DNA from: Paenibacillus ferrarius
GTDB lineage: Bacteria > Bacillota > Bacilli > Paenibacillales > NBRC-103111
Length of the DNA stretch: 64,000 nucleotides
Direction of reading: 5' to 3'
Assembly: GCF_002027705.1 (NCBI RefSeq)
Contig: NZ_MBTG01000003.1
Span: forward strand, 186,001 to 250,000
Part shown: positions 36,102 to 44,982 of the stretch, in pieces
Layout: every line of letters starts with the position of its first letter
How positions within the stretch are numbered: position 1 is the first letter of the stretch
Translations under genes and position numbers: made by a program
The notes under the pieces: model-generated
Told to the model about the DNA's origin: nothing
What the model saw: the letters and a program-made list of their open reading frames with translations, nothing else
Database searches by the model: none

Positions 36102-36755
36102 TTGCTTCCCAAGGTCAACCAGATTTTGCATATGAATATTAATAGTATTGATGATGAAGAGTCCAGAATTGAATACAAATCCAGAATTGCTGATGTTACG
36201 GAAGATGAATTAGTTATAGAAATTCCGTTGAATGAGAAGACAGGCAAACTTAAGAAGCTCTATCAAGGTGATGAGCTAAGCACGTTTTTCTTAGGGGATG
36301 GAGGCGTGAAGTATTACTTCACAACTTCTGTCGTCGGGTACAGAGAAGACGTGATTCGTCTAGTCGAATTGCGTAAACCAACGCTTGAATCCATTACGCA
36401 AATTCAGCGCAGAAATTTTCTGCGGGTGCTTGCTGAACTTGAAATTGCGGTGAAATTGTCGGACCAAATTCAGTTTATCGGTGTTACCGATGATGTAAGC
36501 GGAGGAGGCATCTCATTTATCTGTGATGGACAAGTTCCCATCGGGATGAATGCGGCGATTTCCTGCTGGATTCTTGCACCATTCAAAAATGGCAATATTG
36601 AACATATCCCATTCAGTGGTGAAATCGTTCGTGTCAAGCAGCTCGAATCAGGCAAACAGCTGGCGATGGTTAAGTTCGTTGATATAGCCGATCGCGAGCG
36701 TCAAAAATTAATTCGTTTTTGCTTCGAGAGACAGATGGATTTCCGCAAAAGATAA
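36102..36755 (+). CDS. PilZ-domain c-di-GMP receptor, flagellar brake type (YpfA/MotI-like)
   Basis: C-di-GMP binding protein that in Bacillus (MotI, YpfA) disengages the flagellar stator. The N-terminal YcgR-like domain is followed by a PilZ domain with QRRNFLRV (RxxxR) and DDVSGGGISF (D/NxSxxG), both intact. TTG 36102 is preferred because GGAGGTG (36089-36095) lies six bases before it and because a TATAAT at 36065-36070 would place the RNA start after the ATG at 36072. This gives 217 residues. It shares its ligand with the diguanylate cyclase at 3.8 kb. Confidence 0.88.
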   Translation: MLPKVNQILHMNINSIDDEESRIEYKSRIADVTEDELVIEIPLNEKTGKLKKLYQGDELSTFFLGDGGVKYYFTTSVVGYREDVIRLVELRKPTLESITQIQRRNFLRVLAELEIAVKLSDQIQFIGVTDDVSGGGISFICDGQVPIGMNAAISCWILAPFKNGNIEHIPFSGEIVRVKQLESGKQLAMVKFVDIADRERQKLIRFCFERQMDFRKR

Positions 36756-36825
36756 TCGGCATGAGAAGCTCAAGGCATGGACATACTAGCAGAAAATATG
36801 TCTATGCGAGCAGGTGAGACGTCCC

Positions 36826-37050
36826 ATGTCTTCGGAACAAGAACAGAAATCCTACGAGCAGCTGTTTATCCTTTTCTCTGCCAAAGTAGAGAAAGTGATT
36901 ATTCGGACAACGCTCGTATTTTTCATTTTATTGATTTGTGCGCAGGCTTTGCTGCAAATTCCGTATATTCGCAAACATTTTACACGTGTCGAGCCATTGG
37001 AGGGAAAGCCTTATATAATGCCTCATTCAGGCGACGAAGAGCGCTCTTAA
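36826..37050 (+). CDS. DUF5359-type small membrane protein (YpfB-like)
   Basis: A 74-residue protein with one membrane segment (about 24-45), a charged N-terminal tail and a short external tail. Its place between ypfA-like and cmk genes matches ypfB of Bacillus. ATG 36826 follows CAGGTGAG; GTG 36814 is possible. Function unknown. Confidence 0.75.
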   Translation: MSSEQEQKSYEQLFILFSAKVEKVIIRTTLVFFILLICAQALLQIPYIRKHFTRVEPLEGKPYIMPHSGDEERS

Positions 37051-37085
37051 AGACACTCTAGCGCTCTCTTGCAGAGGTCCAAGTT

Positions 37086-37114
37086 TTGCATATGCCGTAG
37101 TAGTGTGATATAAT
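37086..37114 (+). promoter_or_regulatory. Sigma-A promoter of cmk
   Basis: TTGCAT (37086-37091), a 17-base spacer and perfect TATAAT (37109-37114). The RNA start near 37121 lies directly before a hairpin. Confidence 0.75.
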
Positions 37115-37125
37115 TTGAATTAATT

Positions 37126-37147
37126 AGCAGGCAGTGCCTGCTTTTTT
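37126..37147 (+). terminator. Terminator-like hairpin at the very 5' end of the cmk transcript
   Basis: AGCAGG and CCTGCT form a 6-bp stem with a five-base loop, then six T. It lies downstream of the cmk promoter, so it can stop upstream transcripts but also sits in the cmk leader. Confidence 0.65.
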
Positions 37148-37189
37148 GTTCGTAAGGTACTGTAAAGTATTGTTGGGAGGAACAGCAGC

Positions 37190-37873
37190 TTGGAAAAGTT
37201 CAATATTGCCATAGATGGTCCTGCTGGAGCCGGTAAAAGTACCATTGCACGGTTAGTCGCCGGAGCACTTGGTTTCGTTTATGTGGATACAGGAGCCATG
37301 TATCGAGCAGTAACATGGAAAGTACAGCATGAAGGGCTGCAACCTGAACAAGAAAATGAAGTAGCTGCTATGGCGAATCGCATGCAGATTGAGCTTATTC
37401 CTCGCGAGGAAGGACAGCAAGTGATCGTGGATGGTGTCGATGTGACCAAGGCAATTCGCACAACGGCCATTACGGACTATGTTTCCTTAATTGCAAGCTA
37501 TGGAGCTGTACGTCAGCTTCTTGTAACACTGCAGAAGCAAATGGCTATATCCAAGGGTGTTGTTATGGATGGCCGGGATATTGGCACACACGTGATGCCG
37601 GATGCAGAGATCAAGGTCTTTCTGACAGCTAGCGTGGAGGAACGAGCCGAGCGTCGTTTCAAAGAAATGCAGAACAGCGGCATAGGCAGCATGACTCTTT
37701 CCGAACTGGAGCAAGACATCGCTAGACGCGATCAATTGGATCAAGATCGAGAGATATCACCGCTTAGGCGTGCTCATGATGCTGTGCTAATGGACAGCAC
37801 CTCGATGACCATTGAGGAAGTTGTAGACGAAATACTTGGGCTTTGTAAAGACAAAGTCGGAGGTGGCAAATAA
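37190..37873 (+). CDS. cmk: Cytidylate kinase
   Basis: Phosphorylates CMP and dCMP. The P-loop IDGPAGAGKSTIAR lies at the N-terminus, followed by the YVDTGAMYRA nucleotide-binding segment and MDGRDIGTHV. The 227 residues are normal. TTG 37190 starts the gene after GGGAGG. The order cmk, plsC, rpsA, then der nearby is common in Firmicutes. Confidence 0.96.
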   Translation: MEKFNIAIDGPAGAGKSTIARLVAGALGFVYVDTGAMYRAVTWKVQHEGLQPEQENEVAAMANRMQIELIPREEGQQVIVDGVDVTKAIRTTAITDYVSLIASYGAVRQLLVTLQKQMAISKGVVMDGRDIGTHVMPDAEIKVFLTASVEERAERRFKEMQNSGIGSMTLSELEQDIARRDQLDQDREISPLRRAHDAVLMDSTSMTIEEVVDEILGLCKDKVGGGK

Positions 37874-37874
37874 G

Positions 37875-38456
37875 ATGCTGTATCGCATCGGCAGGGCCTT
37901 GTTTCGTTTCATGTTCACTGTATTTTTCCGTATGCGTGCCATAGGCACGGAGAATGTGCCTGCAGATGGGGCCGTTGTGCTTTGCGGGAATCACACGAGC
38001 TTGCTGGATCCGCCATTACTAGGTACTCCGCTCAAGCGTATGGTACATTTTATGGCCAAAGCCGAGCTTTTTGATATCCCAGTCCTTGGTTCCGTTATTG
38101 CAAAAGTTGGCGCTTTTCCTGTGAAACGCGGTGGCGTTAGCAGAGAATCCATCCGACTTGCCGTGCAATTGCTTCGAGACGGCAACATGCTGGGCGTATT
38201 CCCGGAGGGATCGCGCAACAACGCCGGCGGCATGGGCAAGAAGGGCGCAGCCAGTCTTGCACTTAAATCCGGAGCAGCTGTTGTTCCTGTAGCGATTATT
38301 GGCACTTATACGTTATTCCGACGCATGACGATCGTGTATGGAAAGCCGCTCGATCTCAGCGCATATGCGGGAGCAAGCTCGGAAGACTTGGAGCTGGCAA
38401 CCGAAGCCATTATGAAGGAAATTCGCCGGTTACATACCGCTTATAGCAAAGGTTAG
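37875..38456 (+). CDS. plsC: 1-acyl-sn-glycerol-3-phosphate acyltransferase
   Basis: Adds the second acyl chain to form phosphatidic acid at the membrane. Motif I is NHTSLLDPP (NHxxxxD), motif III is FPEGSRNN, and motif II lies around GAFPVKRGG. ATG 37875 begins one base after the cmk stop codon, with GGAGGTGGC inside the end of cmk; 193 residues. It complements plsY at 44.3 kb, which makes the preceding intermediate. Confidence 0.93.
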   Translation: MLYRIGRALFRFMFTVFFRMRAIGTENVPADGAVVLCGNHTSLLDPPLLGTPLKRMVHFMAKAELFDIPVLGSVIAKVGAFPVKRGGVSRESIRLAVQLLRDGNMLGVFPEGSRNNAGGMGKKGAASLALKSGAAVVPVAIIGTYTLFRRMTIVYGKPLDLSAYAGASSEDLELATEAIMKEIRRLHTAYSKG

Positions 38457-38606
38457 CAACAATGTATGGAATCGAAAGCTTGGAATTATACTATCATTAA
38501 AGCGAATGGAAGTTATTGTTTTGTTTGAAACAGAGTAGAAGCTAATATCCTGCTTTGTGACTTATAAATTATTTATTGTTGGTTGTAATTAGAGGAGGGT
38601 AATCCC

Positions 38607-39926
38607 ATGTCAGATGAAGTAAAAGTTGAAGATCAAACCCAAGAAGTTCAAGAAGCACAAGAAACAGCCGTATCGCAAGCAGAAGCAGAACACGCACTTA
38701 ACAATGTGCCGGTTCTTAAGAAAGGCGCTACTGTAAAAGGCAAAATCGTTAAAGTAGACGCAGATCAAGCCTTCGTGGATATCGGTTACAAATACGATGG
38801 TGTTATCCCGGTTAAAGAGCTTTCTTCCGTAAGCTTGGATGATGCGGGTCAAGCTGTCCAATTGGGTCAAGAGGTTGAACTTAAAGTCGTTTCAATCAAC
38901 GACGCGAAAGAAACTCTTGTATTGTCCAAACGTGTAGTCGATAACGAAAAAGCATGGGAAACATTGCAAGGTCAATTAGACAGCAAAGAAGTTATTGAAG
39001 CAACGGTGTCTGAAGTTGTTAAAGGCGGACTTGTTGTGGATATCGGCGTACGCGGTTTCGTACCAGCTTCCATGGTTGAGCGTCAATTCGTTGAAGATTT
39101 CTCTTCTTACAAAGGCCGCACTTTGCGTCTGCGTGTGAAAGAAATCGATCGCGAGAAAAACAAAGTCATCCTTTCCCAAAAAGATGTATTGGATGAAGAG
39201 TTCGAAGCGAACAAAAAGAAAATCATCGAAGGTCTTCAAGTTGGTCAAGTACTGGACGGTACAGTTCAACGTTTGACGCAATTTGGCGCGTTCATTGATA
39301 TCGGTGGTATTGATGGTTTGGTTCATATTTCTGAACTGGCTTGGCACCACGTAGAACAAGCTTCTGACGTAGTCAAAGAAGGCGACAAAGTAAAGGTGCA
39401 AATCCTTAAGCTTGATCCTTCCAATGATAAAATCAGCTTGAGCATCAAAGCGACTCAAGAAGGCCCATGGTCCAATGTAGAGCGTGATTTCAAAGCTGGC
39501 GACATCGTTACAGGTACAGTTAAACGTCTTGCAGCTTTCGGCGCATTCGTTGAAGTGGCTCCTGGTGTTGAAGGTTTAGTGCACATTTCCCAAATTGCAC
39601 ACCGTCACATCGGCACTCCGCATGAAGTGTTGAAAGAAGGCCAAGAAGTTCAAGTGAAAGTCTTGGAAATCAACACAGCTGAGAAACGTGTTAGCCTAAG
39701 CATCAAAGAAACAGAAGATGCTCCGGAAGCTCCAGCTGGCGCAGCAGCTCCGGCTGCTGGCAAACCAGACAGAGAAAGACAACCAAGAGGCGATCGTGAC
39801 CGCGGTAACAGCGCAAGTCACCAAAAAGAAATCGCTGGCAATGAGAATGTATCCCTGAGCAATCAAGGACTTTCCATGACACTTGGCGAGCGCTTTGGCG
39901 ATAAATTAGCTAAATTCAAAAAATAA
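38607..39926 (+). CDS. rpsA: S1 RNA-binding domain protein (YpfD/RpsA-like)
   Basis: RNA-binding protein with four S1 OB-fold repeats starting near residues 39, 127, 212 and 297 (e.g. VVDIGVRGFVP, FGAFIDIGGIDGLVHIS, FGAFVEVAPGVEGLVHIS). The tail after about 372 is alanine and charge rich. At 439 residues it is the Firmicute form with four repeats rather than the six of Escherichia coli S1, so its place on the ribosome is not certain. AGAGGAGGG precedes the ATG. Confidence 0.92.
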   Translation: MSDEVKVEDQTQEVQEAQETAVSQAEAEHALNNVPVLKKGATVKGKIVKVDADQAFVDIGYKYDGVIPVKELSSVSLDDAGQAVQLGQEVELKVVSINDAKETLVLSKRVVDNEKAWETLQGQLDSKEVIEATVSEVVKGGLVVDIGVRGFVPASMVERQFVEDFSSYKGRTLRLRVKEIDREKNKVILSQKDVLDEEFEANKKKIIEGLQVGQVLDGTVQRLTQFGAFIDIGGIDGLVHISELAWHHVEQASDVVKEGDKVKVQILKLDPSNDKISLSIKATQEGPWSNVERDFKAGDIVTGTVKRLAAFGAFVEVAPGVEGLVHISQIAHRHIGTPHEVLKEGQEVQVKVLEINTAEKRVSLSIKETEDAPEAPAGAAAPAAGKPDRERQPRGDRDRGNSASHQKEIAGNENVSLSNQGLSMTLGERFGDKLAKFKK

Positions 39927-39962
39927 TAGAGTGATTCCATACTTCTTAGGGGGACCATAAGG

Positions 39963-41003
39963 ATGCGCATCTCACGCAAAATGGAACATGTCCATTACGC
40001 GCTGGAGCTTGGTCAATCTGGGCAGCAGGGGCTGTCAGATATCAAGCTTGTGCATAACTGTCTACCTGAGACTTCGACGGATCATATTGCATTAACTACC
40101 CAAATCGGCGATCTCATTATGAGTTCGCCGATTTTGATTAATGCCATGACAGGCGGCGCTCAGGAAACAGAGAACATTAATCGCGAGCTAGCGATTATGG
40201 CAAGAGAGAAAGGGATGGCGATGGCTGTCGGCTCCCAAATGTCAGCGATAAAGAACAGCGAGGTAGCATCCAGCTACCAAGTCGTACGTCGCGAGAATCC
40301 GAGTGGCATCGTGTTTGCGAATTTGGGCAGCGAGGCTTCCGTGGAACAAGCTGTTCGAGCCGTCGATATGATTGAAGCGAATGCGCTTCAAATTCATTTG
40401 AATGTGATGCAGGAGCTCATCATGCCGGAGGGAGATCGCAGCTTTGTCGGGATGCTGGGGCGTATTGAAGCCATTGTCCGGCAGGTGCCTGTGCCGGTCA
40501 TTGTGAAGGAAGTAGGCTTCGGCATCTCGAAGGACAATGCCAGACAATTGCACAATATCGGCGTCCGTGTGCTCGATGTCGGAGGCTCAGGCGGTACGAA
40601 TTTCGCCGCGATTGAGAATGCCAGACGTCCGGCCGCGATGGACTGGCTGAACGACTGGGGGACACCGACCAGCATCTCGCTTCTGGAGGCGTTGTCTGTG
40701 TATGCGCGAGGCTCAGTTATCGCCTCAGGCGGCATTACGAACGCTTTGGAGGCAGCCAAAGCGTTAGCTTTAGGGGCATCAGCCGTTGGAATGGCAGGCG
40801 CGTTCCTGAAGGTGCTGCGCAGCGAAGGCGTGGATGCGCTGCACCAATTTGCGGACGAGCTTCATCATGGACTTATACTTATCATGACAGCCCTTGGCAC
40901 AAGTACAATTCAAGCATTAGGTAACAGCCCGGTAGTCATTACGGGCCAAACGGCAGAGTGGTGCCGGGCCAGAGGGATCGACTTAACTTCATATGCAAGA
41001 TAA
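39963..41003 (+). CDS. fni: Type 2 isopentenyl-diphosphate delta-isomerase
   Basis: FMN- and NADPH-dependent interconversion of isopentenyl and dimethylallyl diphosphate for isoprenoids. The 346 residues include INAMTGGA, the flavin-contacting VKEVGFGIS and the phosphate-binding GGSGGTNFA. It is unrelated to type 1 IDI. It supplies precursors for hepS-hepT and UbiA-type prenylation encoded at 53-58 kb. AGGGGGACC lies before the ATG. Confidence 0.95.
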   Translation: MRISRKMEHVHYALELGQSGQQGLSDIKLVHNCLPETSTDHIALTTQIGDLIMSSPILINAMTGGAQETENINRELAIMAREKGMAMAVGSQMSAIKNSEVASSYQVVRRENPSGIVFANLGSEASVEQAVRAVDMIEANALQIHLNVMQELIMPEGDRSFVGMLGRIEAIVRQVPVPVIVKEVGFGISKDNARQLHNIGVRVLDVGGSGGTNFAAIENARRPAAMDWLNDWGTPTSISLLEALSVYARGSVIASGGITNALEAAKALALGASAVGMAGAFLKVLRSEGVDALHQFADELHHGLILIMTALGTSTIQALGNSPVVITGQTAEWCRARGIDLTSYAR

Positions 41004-41042
41004 AGCCAATCGGAGTAAATAATCGGAATATTGCCATACTAA

Positions 41043-41093
41043 GGATCAGACCAAGCTTCTCTCCGCCAGACGGAGCAGGAGCTTGGACGATCC
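41043..41093 (+). other. Long stable hairpin between fni and yphA, without a T-run
   Basis: Three stacked pairings enclose one another: GGATC/GATCC (41043-41047 with 41089-41093), CCAAGCT/AGCTTGG (41051-41057 with 41080-41086) and CTCCG/CGGAG (41061-41065 with 41071-41075) around loop CCAGA. No T-run follows on either strand, so it is not a standard terminator. Confidence 0.75.
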
Positions 41094-41157
41094 GCAGGCA
41101 GTTCAGTGACAGCAAGATGTCATCAGAGCAGCCTATGCCTTGTAGGGTGGTTAGATT

Positions 41158-41784
41158 ATGAACTCCGGTTATTTGTCGCTTATTCTCCTAAGTATCACGA
41201 TGATCTTGTTTGCCAGCGGTTGGAAAGACCTGTATGTCAGAAGTATATCGCACAAAGGCATGCTTCTTTTTTTTGTCTCATGGCTTGTTTTATCCAGATT
41301 GGCAATAACCGTCCGCCATGTCCATGTGCAGTTGGTTTATGTAGAAGTTTTTCTGATCAGTCTGGGAATTCTTTATGCAACGCGAGGTTTCATACATAAG
41401 CTTCATTTGCTGTCCATCGGTTTGCTTCTTGGTTCTTTACATTTCTTATTGCAGCAGCTGCTCGAAATGGATCCTATCCTCATTGTGCGTAATTCGCAAT
41501 GGGATATTGCTTTGCTGCTATCTATGGTTGTTGTTATTTTGCAGCGCAAAGCCAGTGATCAGATTGCTGCCTTATCCATTGGTTATTTGCTTGGTGATAT
41601 GTACCAAGCGGGAATTCACCCAGTGAATGGCTATCATCAATTGGGGAACGCAATGTTTCAAGATCAATGGTGGCTGTCGGTCTTTGCAGCGCGCACAGTG
41701 ACGATCGTCGTACAAGCCGCTTATCAAGGATGCCGCAGTGCGATAAGAAATTGGATGGAGCGTAAAGGAGGATGGCGTAAGTAA
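41158..41784 (+). CDS. yphA: YphA-like polytopic membrane protein
   Basis: A 208-residue hydrophobic protein with about six membrane segments. I assign it by position (fni, yphA, YIEGIA/SeaA-like, der) as in Bacillus rather than by motif. It lies one base before the YIEGIA gene, so the two are probably one transcript. Function unknown; sporulation expression would fit its neighbour. Confidence 0.7.
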   Translation: MNSGYLSLILLSITMILFASGWKDLYVRSISHKGMLLFFVSWLVLSRLAITVRHVHVQLVYVEVFLISLGILYATRGFIHKLHLLSIGLLLGSLHFLLQQLLEMDPILIVRNSQWDIALLLSMVVVILQRKASDQIAALSIGYLLGDMYQAGIHPVNGYHQLGNAMFQDQWWLSVFAARTVTIVVQAAYQGCRSAIRNWMERKGGWRK

Positions 41785-42690
41785 ATGGACTGGTTCTACT
41801 CGCATCGCTACACGATTGGTATTATGATAGGGGTTATATTTGGTATTCTCGCACGGCTGAATATGCTCAGAACGGATTACCGGCAATACCCTACCTATCC
41901 TCATGGCAAAATTATTCATATTTCCTTGGGGGTCATCGCGGCAGGATTAGGAGCAGTGGCCGTCCCAGCTTTGCTTGACAAAAATTATACGGCAGTTACC
42001 TTCCTTTCTTTAGCCGCCCAGCAGTTCAGGGATGTCCGCAATATGGAGAGGCAAAGCTTGACCAAAATTGATGAACTTGAACTAGTCCCTAGAGGTGCGG
42101 CATATATTGAAGGCATAGCGATGGTGTTCGAGGGGCGGAATTACCTCGTCATTTTCACCTCGTTTTTGGCATCGTTGTTCAGTATCTTGTTTCCATGGTA
42201 TTGGGGAATAGCAGCAGGTCTTATTTCAATTTGGATCGCTAATTATTTCAAGTCAGGCAATAAGTTGGGCAATATTGCTGATATTGAATCGGTCGCGGTC
42301 AGGATGGATGGACCTGATTTATTTGTCGGCAATATTTACATCATGAATGTCGGGTTAAAGGATAGCCGAAACAAAATTGTTGAGCATGGCCTCGGTTTTC
42401 ATGTTAAACCCAAAAATCGGAATGCACGTGTAACCTTAGCGAATTTAGGTCAAAGACAGGCGATACTCCACGATATGTCCACTTTATTTGGCGTTTACCG
42501 CGATGAAGGCGAGCCTTCCTTACGACCGATGGCGAAGCTGGATATAAATACGGGAACTATTGGCGTTTTCCTGCTCTCGCAAGAGAAGGATATAGAGAAG
42601 ACGACCACCGCTCTGCATCGGGTCCCTGTTCTGGAAAGCGCCGTACGCATGCCTTCTGAAGCCGGAGTAAACAAAGGGAAGGGGAATTGA
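41785..42690 (+). CDS. YIEGIA-family membrane sporulation protein (SeaA/YphB-like)
   Basis: The family-defining YIEGIA motif lies at residues 107-112, in a 301-residue protein with membrane segments near both ends of the first half and a soluble C-terminal half. Proteins of this type are found in spore formers and occupy the yphB (seaA) position. AAGGAGG precedes the ATG, and the gene abuts yphA. Its small partner gene follows at once. Confidence 0.88.
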   Translation: MDWFYSHRYTIGIMIGVIFGILARLNMLRTDYRQYPTYPHGKIIHISLGVIAAGLGAVAVPALLDKNYTAVTFLSLAAQQFRDVRNMERQSLTKIDELELVPRGAAYIEGIAMVFEGRNYLVIFTSFLASLFSILFPWYWGIAAGLISIWIANYFKSGNKLGNIADIESVAVRMDGPDLFVGNIYIMNVGLKDSRNKIVEHGLGFHVKPKNRNARVTLANLGQRQAILHDMSTLFGVYRDEGEPSLRPMAKLDINTGTIGVFLLSQEKDIEKTTTALHRVPVLESAVRMPSEAGVNKGKGN

Positions 42691-42696
42691 TGCAAG

Positions 42697-42876
42697 GTGG
42701 CGCAAATTGTGGCAATCGTGACGTTAATGAAGGACAAGGTGGCTGGCGGTGCCCCCATTTTCGTGGTAGATCAAGAAGAGGATCTGCAAAAAGTGTCATT
42801 TTCACTTGAGAAAATATTGGATGCGAACGCCCACGATTTGAAAAATGGCACGATGATCTTGGTCAAGCATACATGA
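42697..42876 (+). CDS. Small capping-complex subunit for YIEGIA
   Basis: A 59-residue protein, starting AQIVAIVTLMKD after a GTG start and ending in ILVKHT. The gene neighbourhood and size match the family annotated as the capping complex subunit for YIEGIA. GGAAGGGG lies twelve bases upstream, a slightly long spacing; no other in-frame start fits. It follows the YIEGIA stop by six bases. Biochemical role not established as far as I know. Confidence 0.75.
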   Translation: MAQIVAIVTLMKDKVAGGAPIFVVDQEEDLQKVSFSLEKILDANAHDLKNGTMILVKHT

Positions 42877-43007
42877 AAGTCGATGTAGGCTTGCGCTCTT
42901 AGGAGCGGAATCTCAAATGAGATTAGCCAAGCCGTGTCTTTTTTGTTATGATGTAAGTTGCGTATTTTTCCGTGGCTGATCATGGAATTCGAAGGAGTGA
43001 ATGAGAA

Positions 43008-44333
43008 GTGGCTAGACCTGTTCTTGCAATTGTTGGCCGACCGAATGTCGGCAAATCCACTATTTTCAATCGAATCGTAGGCGATCGTCTTGCGATTGTG
43101 GAAGATAAACCTGGTGTTACTCGTGATCGTTTATATGGGGTTGGGGAATGGCTGAATACGTCATTCAGCGTCATTGATACAGGCGGTATTGAAATCGATG
43201 GCGAAGATGCGATTCTTAAGTCTGTGCGTATCCAAGCGGAGCTTGCGATTGAAGAAGCGGATGTTATTGTTTTCATGGTAGATGCCAAAGCAGGCGTTAC
43301 CCCTTCAGATGAAGAGGTAGCTCAATTGTTATTCCGTTCCAAAAAACCAATCGTACTGGCTGTTAATAAAGTAGATAATCTTGCACGCCAAGATGATATC
43401 TATGAGTTCTATTCTCTTGGCTTTGGAGATCCTGTTGGGATTTCGGGTTCCCATGGGATTGGAATCGGCGATTTGCTCGAAGTGGTTTGTAATTTGTTCC
43501 CGGATAAGAAAGACGATGAATATGGCGAGGAAGTTATTAAATTTGCGCTGATCGGACGTCCGAATGTCGGCAAATCGTCCATGACGAATGCGATACTTGG
43601 CGAAGAGCGTGTCATCGTAAGTGATGTGGCAGGCACAACGCGTGATGCCATTGATACGCCTTTTGAGCGAGATGATCAGAAGTTTGTTATCATTGATACA
43701 GCTGGTATGCGCAAAAGAGGCAAGGTTTATGAAAATACAGAGAAATACAGTGTAATGCGTGCTATGAAGGCCATCGAACGTGCGGATGTTGTGCTTGTTG
43801 TCATTGACGGCCAAGAAGGCATTATCGATCAGGACAAGCATATCGCCGGTTATGCACATGAAGCAGGAAAAGCGATTGTCATTGTCGTAAATAAATGGGA
43901 TGTCGTAGACAAAGACGACAAAACGATGCAGCATTTTACACAAACAATCCGTGATCATTTCCTATTCCTGAGCTATGCTCCGATTGTGTTCGTTTCGGCC
44001 AAAACAACACAGCGATTGCATAAATTGCTGCCTGTGGTTATCCAAGTGGCAGAAAACCACTCCCTGCGCGTTGCGACTCATTTGCTGAATGATGTTGTTT
44101 CAGATGCGGTTGCATACAACCCGCCGCCAACGGATAAAGGGAAACGTCTGCGCATCAACTATGTCACGCAAGTGGCCGTTAAACCTCCTGTCTTTGTACT
44201 ATTCGTGAATGAGCCTGAGCTCATGCACTTTTCATACGAGCGGTACTTGGATAACAAAATTCGTGCTGCCTTTGGTTTCGAAGGAACGCCGATTCGTATC
44301 TTAAGCCGCAGAAAGTCTTCGGACAAAGAATAA
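43008..44333 (+). CDS. der: Ribosome assembly GTPase Der (EngA)
   Basis: Essential GTPase for 50S subunit assembly. Two tandem G domains, each with its own P-loop (GRPNVGKST near residue 10, GRPNVGKSS near 183), NKVD and NKWD guanine motifs, and a C-terminal KH-like domain. The 441 residues are typical. GTG 43008 follows GAAGGAG. It leads a der-plsY-gpsA cluster. Confidence 0.97.
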   Translation: MARPVLAIVGRPNVGKSTIFNRIVGDRLAIVEDKPGVTRDRLYGVGEWLNTSFSVIDTGGIEIDGEDAILKSVRIQAELAIEEADVIVFMVDAKAGVTPSDEEVAQLLFRSKKPIVLAVNKVDNLARQDDIYEFYSLGFGDPVGISGSHGIGIGDLLEVVCNLFPDKKDDEYGEEVIKFALIGRPNVGKSSMTNAILGEERVIVSDVAGTTRDAIDTPFERDDQKFVIIDTAGMRKRGKVYENTEKYSVMRAMKAIERADVVLVVIDGQEGIIDQDKHIAGYAHEAGKAIVIVVNKWDVVDKDDKTMQHFTQTIRDHFLFLSYAPIVFVSAKTTQRLHKLLPVVIQVAENHSLRVATHLLNDVVSDAVAYNPPPTDKGKRLRINYVTQVAVKPPVFVLFVNEPELMHFSYERYLDNKIRAAFGFEGTPIRILSRRKSSDKE

Positions 44334-44347
44334 GGAGATGTTGTAGC

Positions 44348-44956
44348 TTGCTTTTACTTTCCATAATAACAATTGTAGTGGGTTATTTATTAGGCTCCAT
44401 AAGCTTTAGTTATTTATTCGGGAAATGGTTTAAAGGCATTGATATCCGCAAGCATGGCAGCGGTAATGCAGGAGCCACGAATACGCTTCGTGTGCTGGGC
44501 AAAGGTCCTGCGATTCTGGTGCTGCTTCTTGACGGCTTCAAAGGAGTTGCCGCTGTTTGTTTGGGGATGTGGGCAGCTCCTGGGCCGGATGACATTTGGG
44601 TTCGCGTGTTGTGTGGGTTAGCGGCTATTGTAGGTCACAATTGGCCTGTTTTTTTTGGATTCCGAGGTGGAAAAGGCATAGCAACCACGATTGGTGTTAT
44701 GGCGACACTTTGTTTCATCCCAACGCTCATTGCCGGTCTAACAGCTATTGTGATTATTGCCATTACACGTTTCGTCTCACTCGGTTCCCTGATTTTAACG
44801 GCACTTTTACCTTTCCTTATTTGGGGGATGGACCGACCTATGCCTGTTTTTTGGATTAGTATTTTGTTGTGTGCCTTTGCATTTATGCGGCATCGAACGA
44901 ATATTGTGAAATTAATTCAAGGTAAAGAGAACAAGCTGGGTCAAAAAAGAGCATAG
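44348..44956 (+). CDS. plsY: Acyl-phosphate:glycerol-3-phosphate acyltransferase
   Basis: Membrane enzyme that acylates glycerol-3-phosphate using acyl-phosphate. The signature GSGNAGATN and later GFRGGKGIAT are present among about five membrane segments; 202 residues. TTG 44348 is preceded by AAGGAGATG. It sits between der and gpsA, whose product makes its substrate. Confidence 0.95.
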   Translation: MLLLSIITIVVGYLLGSISFSYLFGKWFKGIDIRKHGSGNAGATNTLRVLGKGPAILVLLLDGFKGVAAVCLGMWAAPGPDDIWVRVLCGLAAIVGHNWPVFFGFRGGKGIATTIGVMATLCFIPTLIAGLTAIVIIAITRFVSLGSLILTALLPFLIWGMDRPMPVFWISILLCAFAFMRHRTNIVKLIQGKENKLGQKRA

Positions 44957-44982
44957 CCTGAAAACTCTTAGGAGGGATTGCC

